From assembly GCA_963721365.1 (NCBI GenBank), contig CAVRJE010000020.1:62001-126000 (forward strand): a stretch of DNA of 64,000 bases. The letters are read 5' to 3'. Shown here one piece after another: positions 1 through 9,028 of the stretch. This DNA comes from CAIQPS01 sp963721365 (GTDB lineage: Bacteria > Actinomycetota > Thermoleophilia > RBG-16-64-13). The position numbers were made by a program, and so were the translations under genes. The notes under the pieces were generated by a model. The model saw only the letters and a list, made by a program, of their open reading frames with translations. It did no database searches and was not told the DNA's origin. Positions within the stretch are counted from its first letter, which is position 1, and each line of letters begins with the position of its first letter.

Positions 1-160
1 CTCCGCCGTCGGTCTTGAGGACGGCGGCGTCGTCCAGGGGGTGAAGAAGCGGATTGTCGAGTACCGGCAGGATCACCGACTCGATGAGCTCCCTGGTGAG
101 GAGGCCGCCCCCGCCGTGCGCGAGGAGAATCCTGTCGGACCGGATGCGACCCGAGGTCAC
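1..160 (-). CDS. hypE: HypE, hydrogenase maturation carbamoyl dehydratase (N-terminal fragment)
   Basis: HypE dehydrates the carbamoyl group on its C-terminal cysteine to a thiocyanate, which becomes the cyanide ligand of the [NiFe] active-site iron. Only about the first 53 residues are inside the window; the gene runs off the left edge. The visible part reads as a HypE N-terminus, with the glycine-rich AHGGGG motif followed by LLTRELIES and then LDDAAVLKT. A GTG at 160 is the chosen start. It lies 45 bases after the hypD stop on the same strand, so it is the last visible gene of the hypABFCDE run. The C-terminal catalytic cysteine cannot be checked. Confidence 0.88.
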   Translation of the reverse strand, partial: MTSGRIRSDRILLAHGGGGLLTRELIESVILPVLDNPLLHPLDDAAVLKTDGG

Positions 161-205
161 GACGCCCGCCTTGTGCCATATCGCCAGAAGGCCGCACACG
201 CCCCC

Positions 206-1252
206 TCACTGGAGACCATGCACGGGCCCTCGGGAGTCAACGGCGTGCATTGTGCGATCGAACAGCGGGCACTCCGGTGGAGTCAGCACGCCCCGAAGCA
301 CGTCGCCGCAGCGACACCCGTGCATCGGCTGCCCGGAAGTCACTTCGACGCCGTATCGTCGTGCCGCGTCGTGTTCGCAATAGCGATCGCGAAGGTCGAG
401 ACCACTTCCTGCTATGACTCCCAGCCCTCGCCATTCGCTGTCGCAAGCCTCGAAGACCTCGGTCATGATGCGTTGGGCTATCTGGTTGCCCTCCATCCCC
501 ACTGCGCGCCCGTATTCGATCTCCACCTCGCTCCGGCCGCCGGCGACTTGGGCCAGGAGCATCGAAACGCCCTCCAGCAGGTCGAGGTCCTCGAAACCGG
601 TGATCACGCAGGGAATGCGGTATTCCTCGCACAAGAAGGAAAAGGCCGAGGCCCCGGTGATCACACTTACGTGACCCGGACAGATGAACCCGTCGATGCC
701 CACCTCTCCGCCACTCGCCAGCGCTCTCATCGGTCCCGGCATGGTCTTGAGAGCACTCAGGATCATGAAGTTGCCGAGCCCCTGCTCTTGGGCGGTGCGG
801 ACTGCGACGGCGATGCCCGGGATAGTCGTCTCAAACCCGACGGCCAGGAACACCACCGACCGCGCCGGGTCCTGACGGGCCAACTCCACCGCGTCGATGG
901 GCGAATAGACCACCTCGACTGCCGCTCCGTTGGCCCGCTCCCTTTCCAGAGAAGAAGCGCTTCCCGGTACTCGGACCAGGTCACCGAAGGTGGCGATCGT
1001 CACTCCCGCCCGCCGGCTCAACTCGACCGCCGCGTCGACGTAGCCGTTGGGAGTGACGCAGACCGGACAGCCGGGGCCGGAGATCAGAGCGACCGACGGG
1101 GGCAGAAGCGAACGAAGGCCGCTTCTGAAGGCGACCATGGTATGCGTTCCGCACACCTCCATGAGCCGCACGTCACGGCCGATACTCCTCGCGGACTCCT
1201 CGATCCGCGACACCGAGGACGAGCCGGGAAGGTGTCCGACCCCCGGTTTCAC
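206..1252 (-). CDS. hypD: HypD, hydrogenase Fe(CN)2CO assembly protein
   Basis: HypD is the iron-sulfur scaffold that, with HypC, assembles the Fe(CN)2CO unit of [NiFe] hydrogenases. The family motifs are all present: MEVCGTHTM near the N-terminus, GPGCPVCVTP, GFETT, GFICPGHVS and GMEGNQIAQ. The C-terminal cysteine set includes the HGCRCG segment and a following PPECP, which binds a [4Fe-4S] cluster. The GTG start at 1252 overlaps the hypC stop by four bases (GTGA) and gives 348 residues, the usual family size. An upstream ATG at 1324 would add a repetitive arginine-rich leader that is simply the hypC tail read in another frame. No frameshift is seen. Confidence 0.95.
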   Translation of the reverse strand: MKPGVGHLPGSSSVSRIEESARSIGRDVRLMEVCGTHTMVAFRSGLRSLLPPSVALISGPGCPVCVTPNGYVDAAVELSRRAGVTIATFGDLVRVPGSASSLERERANGAAVEVVYSPIDAVELARQDPARSVVFLAVGFETTIPGIAVAVRTAQEQGLGNFMILSALKTMPGPMRALASGGEVGIDGFICPGHVSVITGASAFSFLCEEYRIPCVITGFEDLDLLEGVSMLLAQVAGGRSEVEIEYGRAVGMEGNQIAQRIMTEVFEACDSEWRGLGVIAGSGLDLRDRYCEHDAARRYGVEVTSGQPMHGCRCGDVLRGVLTPPECPLFDRTMHAVDSRGPVHGLQ

Positions 1253-1503
1253 GAAGCGTCGCTCGACCAGGCGTCGCTCGACTGGGCGTCGCTCGACCAG
1301 GTCCCGTCGAGCATGGCCTTCCATTCGAGCACGTCCTGCTCGCTCCAGCGCTCGATGGCGAACCCAGCGTGCACCAGAACGTAGGAGCCCACGCTGACGC
1401 CGTCTACCAGGGACAGGTCGACCTCGCGCAACGCACCATCCACGGAGACCAGTGCGGTCCTCCCGGCCACTTCGACGACTTCACATGGCACCGCTAGGCA
1501 CAT
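1249..1503 (-). CDS. hypC: HypC, hydrogenase maturation chaperone
   Basis: This 84-residue chaperone carries the Fe(CN)2CO group between HypD and the hydrogenase large-subunit precursor. It begins with the diagnostic MCLAVP, whose Cys2 is essential in the family. A beta-barrel core follows, with DLSLVDGVSVGSYVLVHAG and the family's GFAIERW segment. The first ten bases overlap the end of hypF and the last four overlap hypD, so translation of the three is probably coupled. The C-terminus is odd: it ends in three near-copies of a WSSDA/QSSDA pentapeptide made by a 15-bp tandem repeat. This lies beyond the conserved core and is probably dispensable. Confidence 0.95.
   Translation of the reverse strand: MCLAVPCEVVEVAGRTALVSVDGALREVDLSLVDGVSVGSYVLVHAGFAIERWSEQDVLEWKAMLDGTWSSDAQSSDAWSSDAS
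1256..1300. repeat. 15-bp tandem repeat, three units, in the hypC tail
   Basis: Three consecutive 15-bp units start at 1256, 1271 and 1286. The first and third are identical and the middle one differs only near its end. They encode the repeated SSDA pentapeptides at the HypC C-terminus. Because 15 is a multiple of three, copy-number changes would not break the frame. Confidence 0.85.
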
Positions 1504-3856
1504 GGAGCGCCCCTCTGCCGCGGGCCGCCCGGCCCGCTCCCGGCCTGGATGCGCGCAAGCGCCACCGCGGCCTGCCCCAGGGACAGGCCTCCGTCGTTGC
1601 AGGGGGTCAGGGTGTTCGAGTGCACCACCAGTCCCTCCCTGCCAAGCGCCGCTGTGAGCCCGCTCAGTACCAGTCTGTTCTGAAAGACGCCGCCGGAGAG
1701 CACCACGTCCGAAACTGCCCGCTCTGCGCATAGCCGCACGGCCGTCGCGGCCGTCCCCGCCACCACCGCGTTGTGAAACTTCGCAGACATCACGCCGTCG
1801 TCGCATCCACTCCGGATGTCGCCGACAAGCGCTCGAAACGCCGGCCCCAGGTCGAGCACCCAGGGACGCTCGCCGGCACGTAACTCGAAGGGGTAGCTTT
1901 CCCGGCACGCCGGCAGCCGCTGCCGCTTCCAGCCTTATGGCCCCCTGAGCTTCGTACCCCGCGGTGTCGCACAAACCCAAGAGCGCGGCCGCTGCGTCGA
2001 ACAACCGCCCCGCGCTCGAGGCGAGAGGACAGTTGAGACCGGACTCGATGAGCCGCGAGACACTCTCCGCTCGCCCATCCCCCACCCACGCCGGGGCAGA
2101 CCGGGCGCCGCCGTGAAACGCCCGGGGCAGGTCGATGTCATCGGCGACGCAGACGCTCACACCCATTCGCCACGGCTGGTCGATGGCCCGCTCGCCGCCC
2201 GGAAGCGGGTATTGCCTGAAATGTGCCAAGCGCTCGAAATCACTCCGGTCGGCCAAGAGGAATTCTCCCCCCCACACCGTCCCGTCCGTGCCATAGCCGG
2301 TGCCATCGAGGGCGATGCCCAACACCGGCCCTTCCAGCCCGCACTCCGCCATGACACCGGCGATATGCGCGTGATGATGCTGTACCCCGATCAAAGCGAC
2401 GCCGTCCAACCGCGACGCGTAACGTGTCGACAGGTAGCCCGGATGCAGGTCGTGGGCGACGATCTGGGGAGTCACACGCAGAAGCTCGAGCCACCGTCGG
2501 ATCTCTTCCTCGAAGAAGGTGTGAGTGGCGTGCTCCGCCAGGTCGCCGATATGCTGAGAGACATGGGCGTTCCCCCGTACAACCAGGCAGAAGGTGCTCT
2601 TGAGGTCGCCGCCGGTGGCCAGCACCACCGGGGAATCGGCACCTATCCGCAAGGGCGTAGGCACGAAACCCCTGGCCCGCCGCAAGAACCGGCGGCGGCC
2701 ACCGACGAACCTGACCACCGAGTCGTCACAGCGGTGCTGGATCGGCCTGTCGTGGGTGAGGGCCGCATCGGCGATCCCCTCTCTTGAGGAGAGAGGCCAC
2801 TTGCTCCTCGTCCTGGGCTATCGGCTCCTCGAGACGATTGCCGCTGGTGAGCACCAGCGCTTCGAACTCCTCGAGGAGCAGCTGGTGGACAGGGGTGTAG
2901 GGAAGGAACACGCCGGTGTCGGCGGTATCCGGCGATATGGAAGGGTCGAGCCGGCCGTCGAGCACGACGATGGGGCGCGCCGCAGAGAGGAGCTCCGCAG
3001 CCTCTTCGGGACTGACCGGGAAGTGCTTCTGCACCGAGGCGATATCGCGGAACATGACGGCCAGAGTCTTGTGAGGTCGTTGCTTTCGGGCCCGCAGGCG
3101 GGCGATCGCCTGCTTGTCGAAAGCGTCACACGCCAGGTGATATCCGCCCAGGCCCTTCACTGCTACGATCCCGCCGCTTGCGCAGTAAAGCCTGCGCTTC
3201 TCGCAGCGCCGGCTCGGCCTCGGCCAGTGCGGCGCCCCTTGAGGCCCGATCAGGGTCAGACGGGGCCCGCACACGGGGCAGGCGTTGGGCTCGGCGTGAA
3301 ACCGCCGGTCGCCAGGGTCGGCGTACTCGCGGCCGCAAGCGGGGCAGAGCGGAAAACGCGCCATCGAGGTGGTGGCCCTGTCATAGGGGAGGTCGCCGAC
3401 TATGGTGAACCTCGGACCACAATCGACGCAGTTGATGAACGGGTAGCGGTAGCGTCTGTCTTTGGGATCGCCCAGCTCGCTCAGACATGTGTCGCATGTG
3501 GCAAGGTCGGGAGGCAGTTGGACCCCCACCGCCCCTTCTGTCTCGGATGCGACGACCTCGAAGCTCTTGTAGCCCTCGATGGGCAGCGTCTTCGCGTCGA
3601 CCTTCGCGATCAGCGCCCGCTCGGGCACGTTTTGCTCCAGCAGCTTGAAGAAAGTGGAGATGTCTTCTTCACGTCCTTCGACCTCGAGCGTCACCCCACC
3701 CGGGTCGTTGCGCACGAACCCGGCCAACCGGCAGGCGACAGCGTGCCGGTAGATAGCGGGCCGAAAGCCCACCCCCTGCACCCTTCCCTCGATCGTGGCC
3801 CGGACACGGGTGGTGCCTCCCTTGCTTGGCCGACTTGTTGCGAGGCACCGGCTCAT
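1494..3856 (-). CDS. hypF: HypF, carbamoyltransferase for hydrogenase maturation (frame broken at four places)
   Basis: HypF converts carbamoyl phosphate and ATP to carbamoyl-adenylate and transfers the carbamoyl to HypE. In order I see an acylphosphatase domain (EGRVQGVGFRP), two zinc-finger pairs (CDTCLSELGD, CVDCGPRFT, CPACGREY, CPVCGPR), a YrdC-like domain (GGIVAVKGLGGYHLACDA) and the Kae1-like C-terminal domain (HHHAHIAGVMAE and GVFQNRLVLSGL). The ATG at 3856 overlaps the hypB stop as ATGA. The frame breaks near 3235-3238 (one missing G/C), 3178-3179 (one extra base), 2776-2779 (one extra C) and 1901-1903 (one extra C). One-base corrections restore an uninterrupted HypF of normal size, so sequencing error is likelier than a true pseudogene. 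Confidence 0.9.
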
Positions 3857-4534
3857 GGCGCGGCGCCGGCTCCTTGGCGATGACTCTCCATCGAGCCGGC
3901 CACCCACTCCGCGAAGTCCTCGATCCCCTCACCCGTGCGGCACGACACCTCGATCACCGGCGCGTGCGAATTGAGACCTCGGAAGTCCCTCATGAAGACC
4001 TCCATGTCGAAGTCGGTGTGCTCGAGGAGGTCCACCTTGTTCAGCACGAGCGCGGAGATCTCGTGAAAGAGCAGCGGGTATTTGGCCGGCTTGTCGTGCC
4101 CCTCGGCGACGCTCAGGATACCCACTTTCGCGGCTTCCCCCAGGTCGAACTCGGCAGGGCAGGCTATGTTGCCGACGTTCTCGATGAACACTAGATCGAG
4201 ACCTTCCAGAGGAAGCTCCGCGAGACCTTTGGCCACCAGCGCGGCTTCCAGATGGCAACCGCCGTTCGTCAGCAGTTGGATCACCGGCACGTTCAGCACG
4301 TCGATGCGCTCGGCGTCCCGAGTAGTCGCGATGTCACCTTCCAGCACCGCCACTGCTGAACCGCTCGCGAAGCAGCGGGATCACCTTCTCGAGGAGCGAA
4401 GTCTTCCCGGCCCCCGGGGCGCTGATGAGATTCAGAGCGGTGATCCCCGCCGAAGCGAGCCGCCCGCGGGTCTCGGCGGCCGCTTCGTCGTTCGCCTCGA
4501 GGATGTTCTGCAGAACCCTGATCTCCACCGTCAC
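3853..4534 (-). CDS. hypB: HypB, GTPase for nickel insertion (one frameshift)
   Basis: HypB is the SIMIBI-class GTPase that drives nickel delivery to the hydrogenase large subunit together with HypA. The P-loop is SAPGAGKTSLLE, followed after the break by LEGDIATTRDAERI, the metal/dimer site GGCHLEA, FIENVGNIACP and the NKVDLLEH base-recognition motif. The N-terminus has no poly-His stretch and no CCC-type high-affinity nickel motif, so it is the minimal form. The frame changes between FSS and AVAVLEGD, near 4356-4362, where removing one base joins the halves. The gene starts 12 bases after hypA and overlaps hypF. Confidence 0.92.
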
Positions 4535-4546
4535 ATTTCCCTTTCG

Positions 4547-4891
4547 TCAGTCCGTCAACTCGACACTCACCAGATCCAATTCCTGTCCGGCGACGAGGTC
4601 GCCGCCGAGGCTGCCACAAACCGGACAGATGATCAGTGGCGCTTCCACGGGAAAGATCTCCCCGCAATTCGGGCACAGCCCCCGCGCTTCCACAGTCTCC
4701 ATCTCCAACCGGGAGCCGTCGAGAGGTGTGTCCCGGGTGAGCAAGGTGTAGTAGAAGTCCAGGCTCTCCGGCACCACCAGACGCCAACTCCCGATCCGCA
4801 GCCCAACCGATACCACGCCCCGCCCCTGATGAGAGCACCGAACCGCCTCCACCTGCTCGACCAGTGCCTGGGCGATGCTCAGTTCGTGCAT
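4547..4891 (-). CDS. hypA: HypA, nickel metallochaperone
   Basis: This 114-residue protein binds nickel through its N-terminal Met-His-Glu (MHELSIAQALV) and a structural zinc through two Cys pairs (CPNCGEIFP and CPVCGS). It hands nickel to HypB for insertion in the large subunit. The ATG at 4891 is chosen because the MHELS start is essentially invariant in the family; a longer upstream reading is possible but has no family support. It is the first gene of the hypABFCDE operon. It starts 44 bases from, and divergent to, the maturation peptidase gene, so this short gap probably holds both promoters. Confidence 0.96.
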   Translation of the reverse strand: MHELSIAQALVEQVEAVRCSHQGRGVVSVGLRIGSWRLVVPESLDFYYTLLTRDTPLDGSRLEMETVEARGLCPNCGEIFPVEAPLIICPVCGSLGGDLVAGQELDLVSVELTD

Positions 4892-4935
4892 GCCTCGGTG
4901 TCTCCGCAGCGCGCACACAAGGTACGATAGGGCCG

Positions 4936-5444
4936 ATGAGAACGATGAGGACCATCGTGCTGGGCATGGGCAACCCAATACTGTGCGACGACGCGGTCGG
5001 GATCAGGCTGGCCCGCGATCTTCAGCTGCGGGCAGGGCAGCAGCCGGACGTCGACTATATCGTCGACTGCTCGGTGGGAGGCCTGAACCTTCTCGACCTG
5101 GTCACGGGCTACGACCGCCTCATCGTGTTCGACTCGATTCGAGGCGGGGGGGACCTCCAGGCACCTGGTATTCCATGACCGGCGAGTCCTTCAAGGAGAC
5201 CATGAACCTTGCGAACGTGCACGACGCCAACTTCACCACGGCTCTGGAACTTGGCCGGCAGTTGAACGCCCGGGTTCCCCACCCCGCGGACGTCCACATA
5301 TTCGCGGTGGAGATCGTCAACAACACCACGTTCTCGGAAAGCATGACTCCTGAGCTCGAGACGTCGTACAGCACGTTCTGCCCGGAGATCATGCGCGAAG
5401 CGCTTGCTCTGCTGCATCCCCCTGCTAGTCAACGCCGGGTGTAG
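4936..5444 (+). CDS. [NiFe] hydrogenase maturation endopeptidase, HyaD/HycI (M52) type, one frameshift
   Basis: This peptidase removes the C-terminal tail of the large subunit after nickel insertion. The N-terminus VLGMGNPILCDDAVGIRLA is the M52 signature, with the metal-binding acidic residue in DDAVG, and FDSIRGGG matches the second acidic region. The frame breaks inside a run of seven G at 5146-5152. Changing the run by one base continues into PGTWYSMTGESFKE and a typical C-terminal half to 5444. The nearest plausible client is MvhA at 6163, which has a C-terminal extension. The gene lies on the strand opposite to the hydrogenase and hyp genes, and its end overlaps the cNMP-binding gene by 16 bases. 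Confidence 0.88.
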
Positions 5445-6148
5445 ACGCCGACCAGTTGTCCGTCGAGCCGCGAACCGGCCTCCGATTCCCTGTCGGCACT
5501 CGGCGTGATCGGCCCGGTCTCGCACCCGAGCGGCGAGTAGTACACCATCCCGCACTGCCGGCATCGGTACTGTACGGTCTCGTTGACCACTGTGATAGCT
5601 TCGTTTTCCTTCGAGCATTCGGGACAGGGCATGCTGCGCATCTCGCTCTTCGCGCCTGTCACTACGACCGTCGCAGCCCGGGTAGGGGTCAGATACTGCT
5701 TGGAGAACGGCTGGTCCACCAGACGGGCGCGCAACTTCTCGAGCCGGTCCGCCGTGATGCCGGCGATCATCCTGACCACCCGATAGCCGATGTGGTTGTT
5801 CGCGTCGAACAGCCGCCTGAGCCTGTCGCCGTCCATGACGATGACCGTACAGTCGTCGAGGGCCCATATCGCTGCCTTGAACCTCTGATCGTCCAACACG
5901 GCCGACCAGCCGAACACATTGCCCGGTCCCAGTTCGTCGATAAGTACCTCATGACCGTCGCGGCTGCTCATCCTCACCGCGACCCGGCCTTCCTTCAGCA
6001 GGTACAGAGCGGCGGCGTTCGTACCCTCCGCGATGATCCGCGAACCTGCGCCTCGCTTCTCGATGGTGCCCAGCTTGGCCACCTCTTCGAGCTCTCTGTC
6101 GTTCAGGTCATCGAATATGTTGCAGCACTTCAGTTCATCGATGTCCAC
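5429..6148 (-). CDS. Cyclic-nucleotide-binding domain protein with C-terminal zinc ribbon
   Basis: The first ~130 residues form a Crp-type cNMP-binding domain: a beta-roll opening FDDLNDRELEEVAKLG, then GSRIIAEGTNAAALYLLKEG, a PGNVFGWSAVLDD segment at the phosphate-binding position, and the hinge helix. No Crp helix-turn-helix follows. The C-terminus instead holds two CxxC pairs (CPECSKENE and CRQCGMVYYSP), a zinc ribbon. GTG 6148 is chosen because GAGAGG lies about 10 bases upstream; it sits 14 bases after mvhA. As the last gene of the hydrogenase operon it may tune the complex or sense a ligand or redox state, but the function is unknown and DNA binding is not evident. Confidence 0.78.
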   Translation of the reverse strand: MDIDELKCCNIFDDLNDRELEEVAKLGTIEKRGAGSRIIAEGTNAAALYLLKEGRVAVRMSSRDGHEVLIDELGPGNVFGWSAVLDDQRFKAAIWALDDCTVIVMDGDRLRRLFDANNHIGYRVVRMIAGITADRLEKLRARLVDQPFSKQYLTPTRAATVVVTGAKSEMRSMPCPECSKENEAITVVNETVQYRCRQCGMVYYSPLGCETGPITPSADRESEAGSRLDGQLVGVYTRR

Positions 6149-6162
6149 CGTCTGTGCACCTC

Positions 6163-7626
6163 TCAGCAATTGCGTTTGACGGTCTTGACGAGCTCGCCCT
6201 TCTGGTAGAAGGCGGCCTCGAGCGGCATCTTGCCCAGGCTGTGCGTGGCGCAGCTGTAACACGGATCGAACGCCCGGAAGGCCATCTCGACCATGTTGAG
6301 GATGCCTTGGTCCGGCTCGACCCCCGGCTTGATGAGCGCTTGGGCCACCTTCTTGGTCACCATCTGGATCGGCGCGTTGTTGTTGGTCGTTCCCACGATA
6401 AGGTTGGCGCTCGTGCAGATACCCCGCTCGTCACAGGTGTAGTGGTGGGTGAGGGTCCCCCGCATGGCCTCCACGACCCCGAACCCTTCTCCCGTGATCC
6501 GCTGAGGGATGACCCGCACCTCCTCGCCGGTGATCTCCGGGTCGTCACAGTAGCGCTGCAGGGTCTCGGCATTCTGGACCATCTCCACCAACCGCGCCCA
6601 GTGCTGGGCCAGCAGAGCCTTGCACGGGTGGCCGCCGAGGGTCGCGTACATCTCGTCGAAGCCCTCCTGGGCCTTGGGGGTGGCCATCCTGTCGGCGACG
6701 TTGAGGCGGGCTAGGGGAGTGGCGCAGTATATGCTCGAGTCGATCCCCTCTGCGAACCCTTTCCAGCCCCGCTTCTTCAGATATGGGAACTTCAGGTACG
6801 TCCACGGCTCCACGTGCTCGGCTACGTGATCGGCATACTCCCGGGCCTCGTACTTGTGTATCTCCTTGCCCTCGAAATCCACCACACGGATCTTGCCGTC
6901 GTAGAAGTTGGGGGCGTTGTTCTCGTCCACCAGCCCCATGTTGTGGACATCGAGCGTGTAGGGACCGTTGACTATCAGGTCGACGTATTGGGGGTTGGCG
7001 AGAACCACATCGCGGAAGAGTTGCAGGCTGAATTGGGCGAAGTCGTAGAACTCCTGCACCCATGGCCTGATCTGCTCGAGCTCCTCGGGCTTGAGGCTCT
7101 TGGCCACGCCGCCGGGGAGGCACCAGATGTCCTGCGTGTTCCGGCCCCCGATGATGCGTTGCGTCTCCTGAGCCAACCCCCGGATCCGGATGACCCTGCC
7201 GCCGATCTCGAGGCCGACCTTGGCAACCACGCCCAGGATGTTGCGCACCGCCGGGTCGGCATCGGGCCCAAGAACGAAGTCCGGCGCGGCGAGCGCGTAG
7301 AAGTGGGCGGTATGGCTGTGGATGTAGTGGGCGTTGTAGTACATGTCGCGGAGCTTGTGGGCAAGTGGTGCGACCGCGTCGCCGAAACAACCGTCGACCG
7401 CCTTGGCGCTCGCCATGTGGTGGCTGGCCGGGCAGACACCGCAGATCCGGGTGACGATCCGGGGCAGCTCCTCAATGGGCCGGCCGACAACAAACTGTTC
7501 GAAACCACGTAGTTCCGGGATCTGGAAATAGCAGTCTTCGACCGCTCCCGCGTCGTCCAGGAAGATCGAGATCTTCCCATGACCTTCCAGCCGGGTGATG
7601 GGATCGATGGTGATGTTTCTTGTCAT
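6163..7626 (-). CDS. mvhA: [NiFe] hydrogenase large subunit, MvhA-type (group 3 like)
   Basis: This is the catalytic subunit that splits or makes H2. Both nickel-binding motifs are intact: L1 RICGVCPASHH (about residue 60) and L2 DPCYSCATH (about residue 453), supplying the four cysteine ligands. About 25 residues follow L2, so a removable C-terminal peptide is present and requires the peptidase encoded at 4936. Overall length (487) and order after mvhD and mvhG fit the F420-non-reducing, Hdr-linked Mvh family rather than membrane-bound group 1 enzymes. There is no membrane segment or Tat signal. The ATG overlaps the mvhG stop by four bases (ATGA). Confidence 0.95.
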   Translation of the reverse strand: MTRNITIDPITRLEGHGKISIFLDDAGAVEDCYFQIPELRGFEQFVVGRPIEELPRIVTRICGVCPASHHMASAKAVDGCFGDAVAPLAHKLRDMYYNAHYIHSHTAHFYALAAPDFVLGPDADPAVRNILGVVAKVGLEIGGRVIRIRGLAQETQRIIGGRNTQDIWCLPGGVAKSLKPEELEQIRPWVQEFYDFAQFSLQLFRDVVLANPQYVDLIVNGPYTLDVHNMGLVDENNAPNFYDGKIRVVDFEGKEIHKYEAREYADHVAEHVEPWTYLKFPYLKKRGWKGFAEGIDSSIYCATPLARLNVADRMATPKAQEGFDEMYATLGGHPCKALLAQHWARLVEMVQNAETLQRYCDDPEITGEEVRVIPQRITGEGFGVVEAMRGTLTHHYTCDERGICTSANLIVGTTNNNAPIQMVTKKVAQALIKPGVEPDQGILNMVEMAFRAFDPCYSCATHSLGKMPLEAAFYQKGELVKTVKRNC

Positions 7627-8589
7627 TGGCGGTAGCTCCTTTGCAGAAGCGATGCAGCGACACCGTACCGGTAGGCGAAACTCGTGAAATCGGGCAGTCC
7701 CGCTAGGATCTGCTCGATCTCTTCAGGGTCTTTGCTGTCGACGATCGAGGCGATGGAGCTGGCCAGCTTGGCACCCTGGTCCACGACGCCGGGGACCGGT
7801 CCGTAGCAGCCGCGACACGGTATGCCGCTTTTCGGGCAGCGGACTCCACATCCCGAGCGAGTCGCCACCCCGCAGCAGAGGATCCCCTGCTCCAGCAGGC
7901 AGGTATCCGGGTCGGCCATGATCTCCCAGGGACGGTAGAACCGTTTGATCTTCTTTTCGTTCTTGGTCCGCGGGCAGTCCTCGCAGAGACGCGTGGTCGA
8001 AAGCCCCGACCACCGAACCCTTCTCGGGAAGTTCCCCCTTGACCACGGCGAGGAGGGCCGCCTTCACCTGGTCGGGCTGAGGCGGACATCCCGGGAGGTA
8101 GTAGTCGACATCCACCACGGCGTCCAACTTGTAGACCCGCCGGTAGAAACGGGGAGTATCGAGCATCTTGCCGTCGATACTGGTCTCGGGCTGTGGCACG
8201 ACGCCGTTCCCCCATTCGATCGAGGGATTGCGAAGGTAGGCGGTCTCGAAGATCTTTTCCCGCGACGTGAGGTTCGCCAACCCGGGGATGCCGCCCATGC
8301 AGGCGCAGGCGCCAAAGGCGAGCAGGAGCTTGCTCTTCTGCCGCAGCAGACGGGCGATGTGCTCGTTCTCGGAGTTACGGACCCCACCGTTGAAGATGGT
8401 CAGATCGAGCTCGCCGTCTTCCATGGCTTCAAGGTCTTTGTACTTCCCGTCGGCAGCTATGGGCCACATGCGGATGTCGGCGACCGCCGCCACGTCGAGG
8501 ATGAACTCGTTGGTGTCGAGGACCGCGACATCGCAGCCGCCGCAGGCCGACCCCCAATACAACGCTATCTGTAGCTTCTTGTCTCCCAT
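7623..8589 (-). CDS. mvhG: Hydrogenase small subunit, MvhG-type (one frameshift)
   Basis: MvhG relays electrons from the NiFe site through iron-sulfur clusters to MvhD. Cluster ligands visible include WGSACGGCD at the N-terminus, GACACMGG, LPGCPPQPDQ, and in the second half CEDCPRT, CLLEQGILCCG and CGVRCPKSGIPCRGCYGP. No twin-arginine leader is present, so the protein is cytoplasmic. The frame breaks near 7994-7997, after VVGAFD; removing one base joins it to TRLCEDCPRTKNEK. It starts four bases after the mvhD stop and overlaps mvhA, which makes stoichiometric synthesis likely. Confidence 0.93.
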
Positions 8590-8592
8590 GGC

Positions 8593-9028
8593 CTACCTTT
8601 CCGCCATGTCTTGAGCCAACGTCGTGCGAATGGGACTCGGGCCCAGTTCTCGGACTCGTTGGGTCATGTCGTTGACAATGTCGGCGAATCGCTGGCCCTC
8701 GCTCGCGCTCACCCACTCGAGGCGAACCCTTCCGGGGCTCGATGCCATAGTCGGCCAGCATCTTCTTGAGCAGCGGGTAACGCCGCATCATCTTGTAGTT
8801 GCCCTCGGAGTAGTGGCAGTCACCCGGATGGCAGCCGCAGATCAGCACCCCGTCCGCCCCGTCCAACAAGGCCTTGATGACGAAGGTCGGATCTATCCGT
8901 GCCGTGCACATCACGCGGATGATCCGCACGTTCGGCGCGTAGTGTATGCGGCTCGTGCCGGCAAGATCGGCCCCGGTGTAGGAACACCAGTTGCAGAGGA
9001 ACCCGACGATCTTGGGTTCGAAGCTCAT
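8593..9028 (-). CDS. mvhD: MvhD, [2Fe-2S] electron-transfer adaptor (one frameshift)
   Basis: MvhD is the small iron-sulfur adaptor that docks the hydrogenase onto HdrA. The protein opens with KIVGFLCNWCSYTGADLAGT, continues with VMCTARID and has the ICGCHPGDCHY motif, all typical of the family. One extra base in the CCC at 8727-8729 shifts the end; with it removed the product is about 144 residues ending in TLAQDMAER. The ATG at 9028 overlaps the hdrA2 stop (ATGA). Its place between hdrA2 and mvhG is strong support that the hydrogenase is physically tied to the Hdr module. Confidence 0.92.

Noticed and set aside
41..1384. Long plus-strand open frame opposite hypC/hypD
   Set aside because: It is antisense to conserved genes, has a biased composition and matches no family; high GC makes such frames common. 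The same applies to frames at 33113-35251 opposite ppdK and 47613-49559 opposite the kinase.
2726..3907. Separate proteins for the HypF N-terminal, middle and C-terminal pieces
   Set aside because: The pieces follow the HypF domain order without gaps and join with one-base changes, so a single gene is the simpler reading.
5140..5160. Programmed frameshift in the G7 run of the maturation peptidase
   Set aside because: The same kind of one-base error occurs in many unrelated genes here, and no stimulatory structure or slippery heptamer logic is evident.
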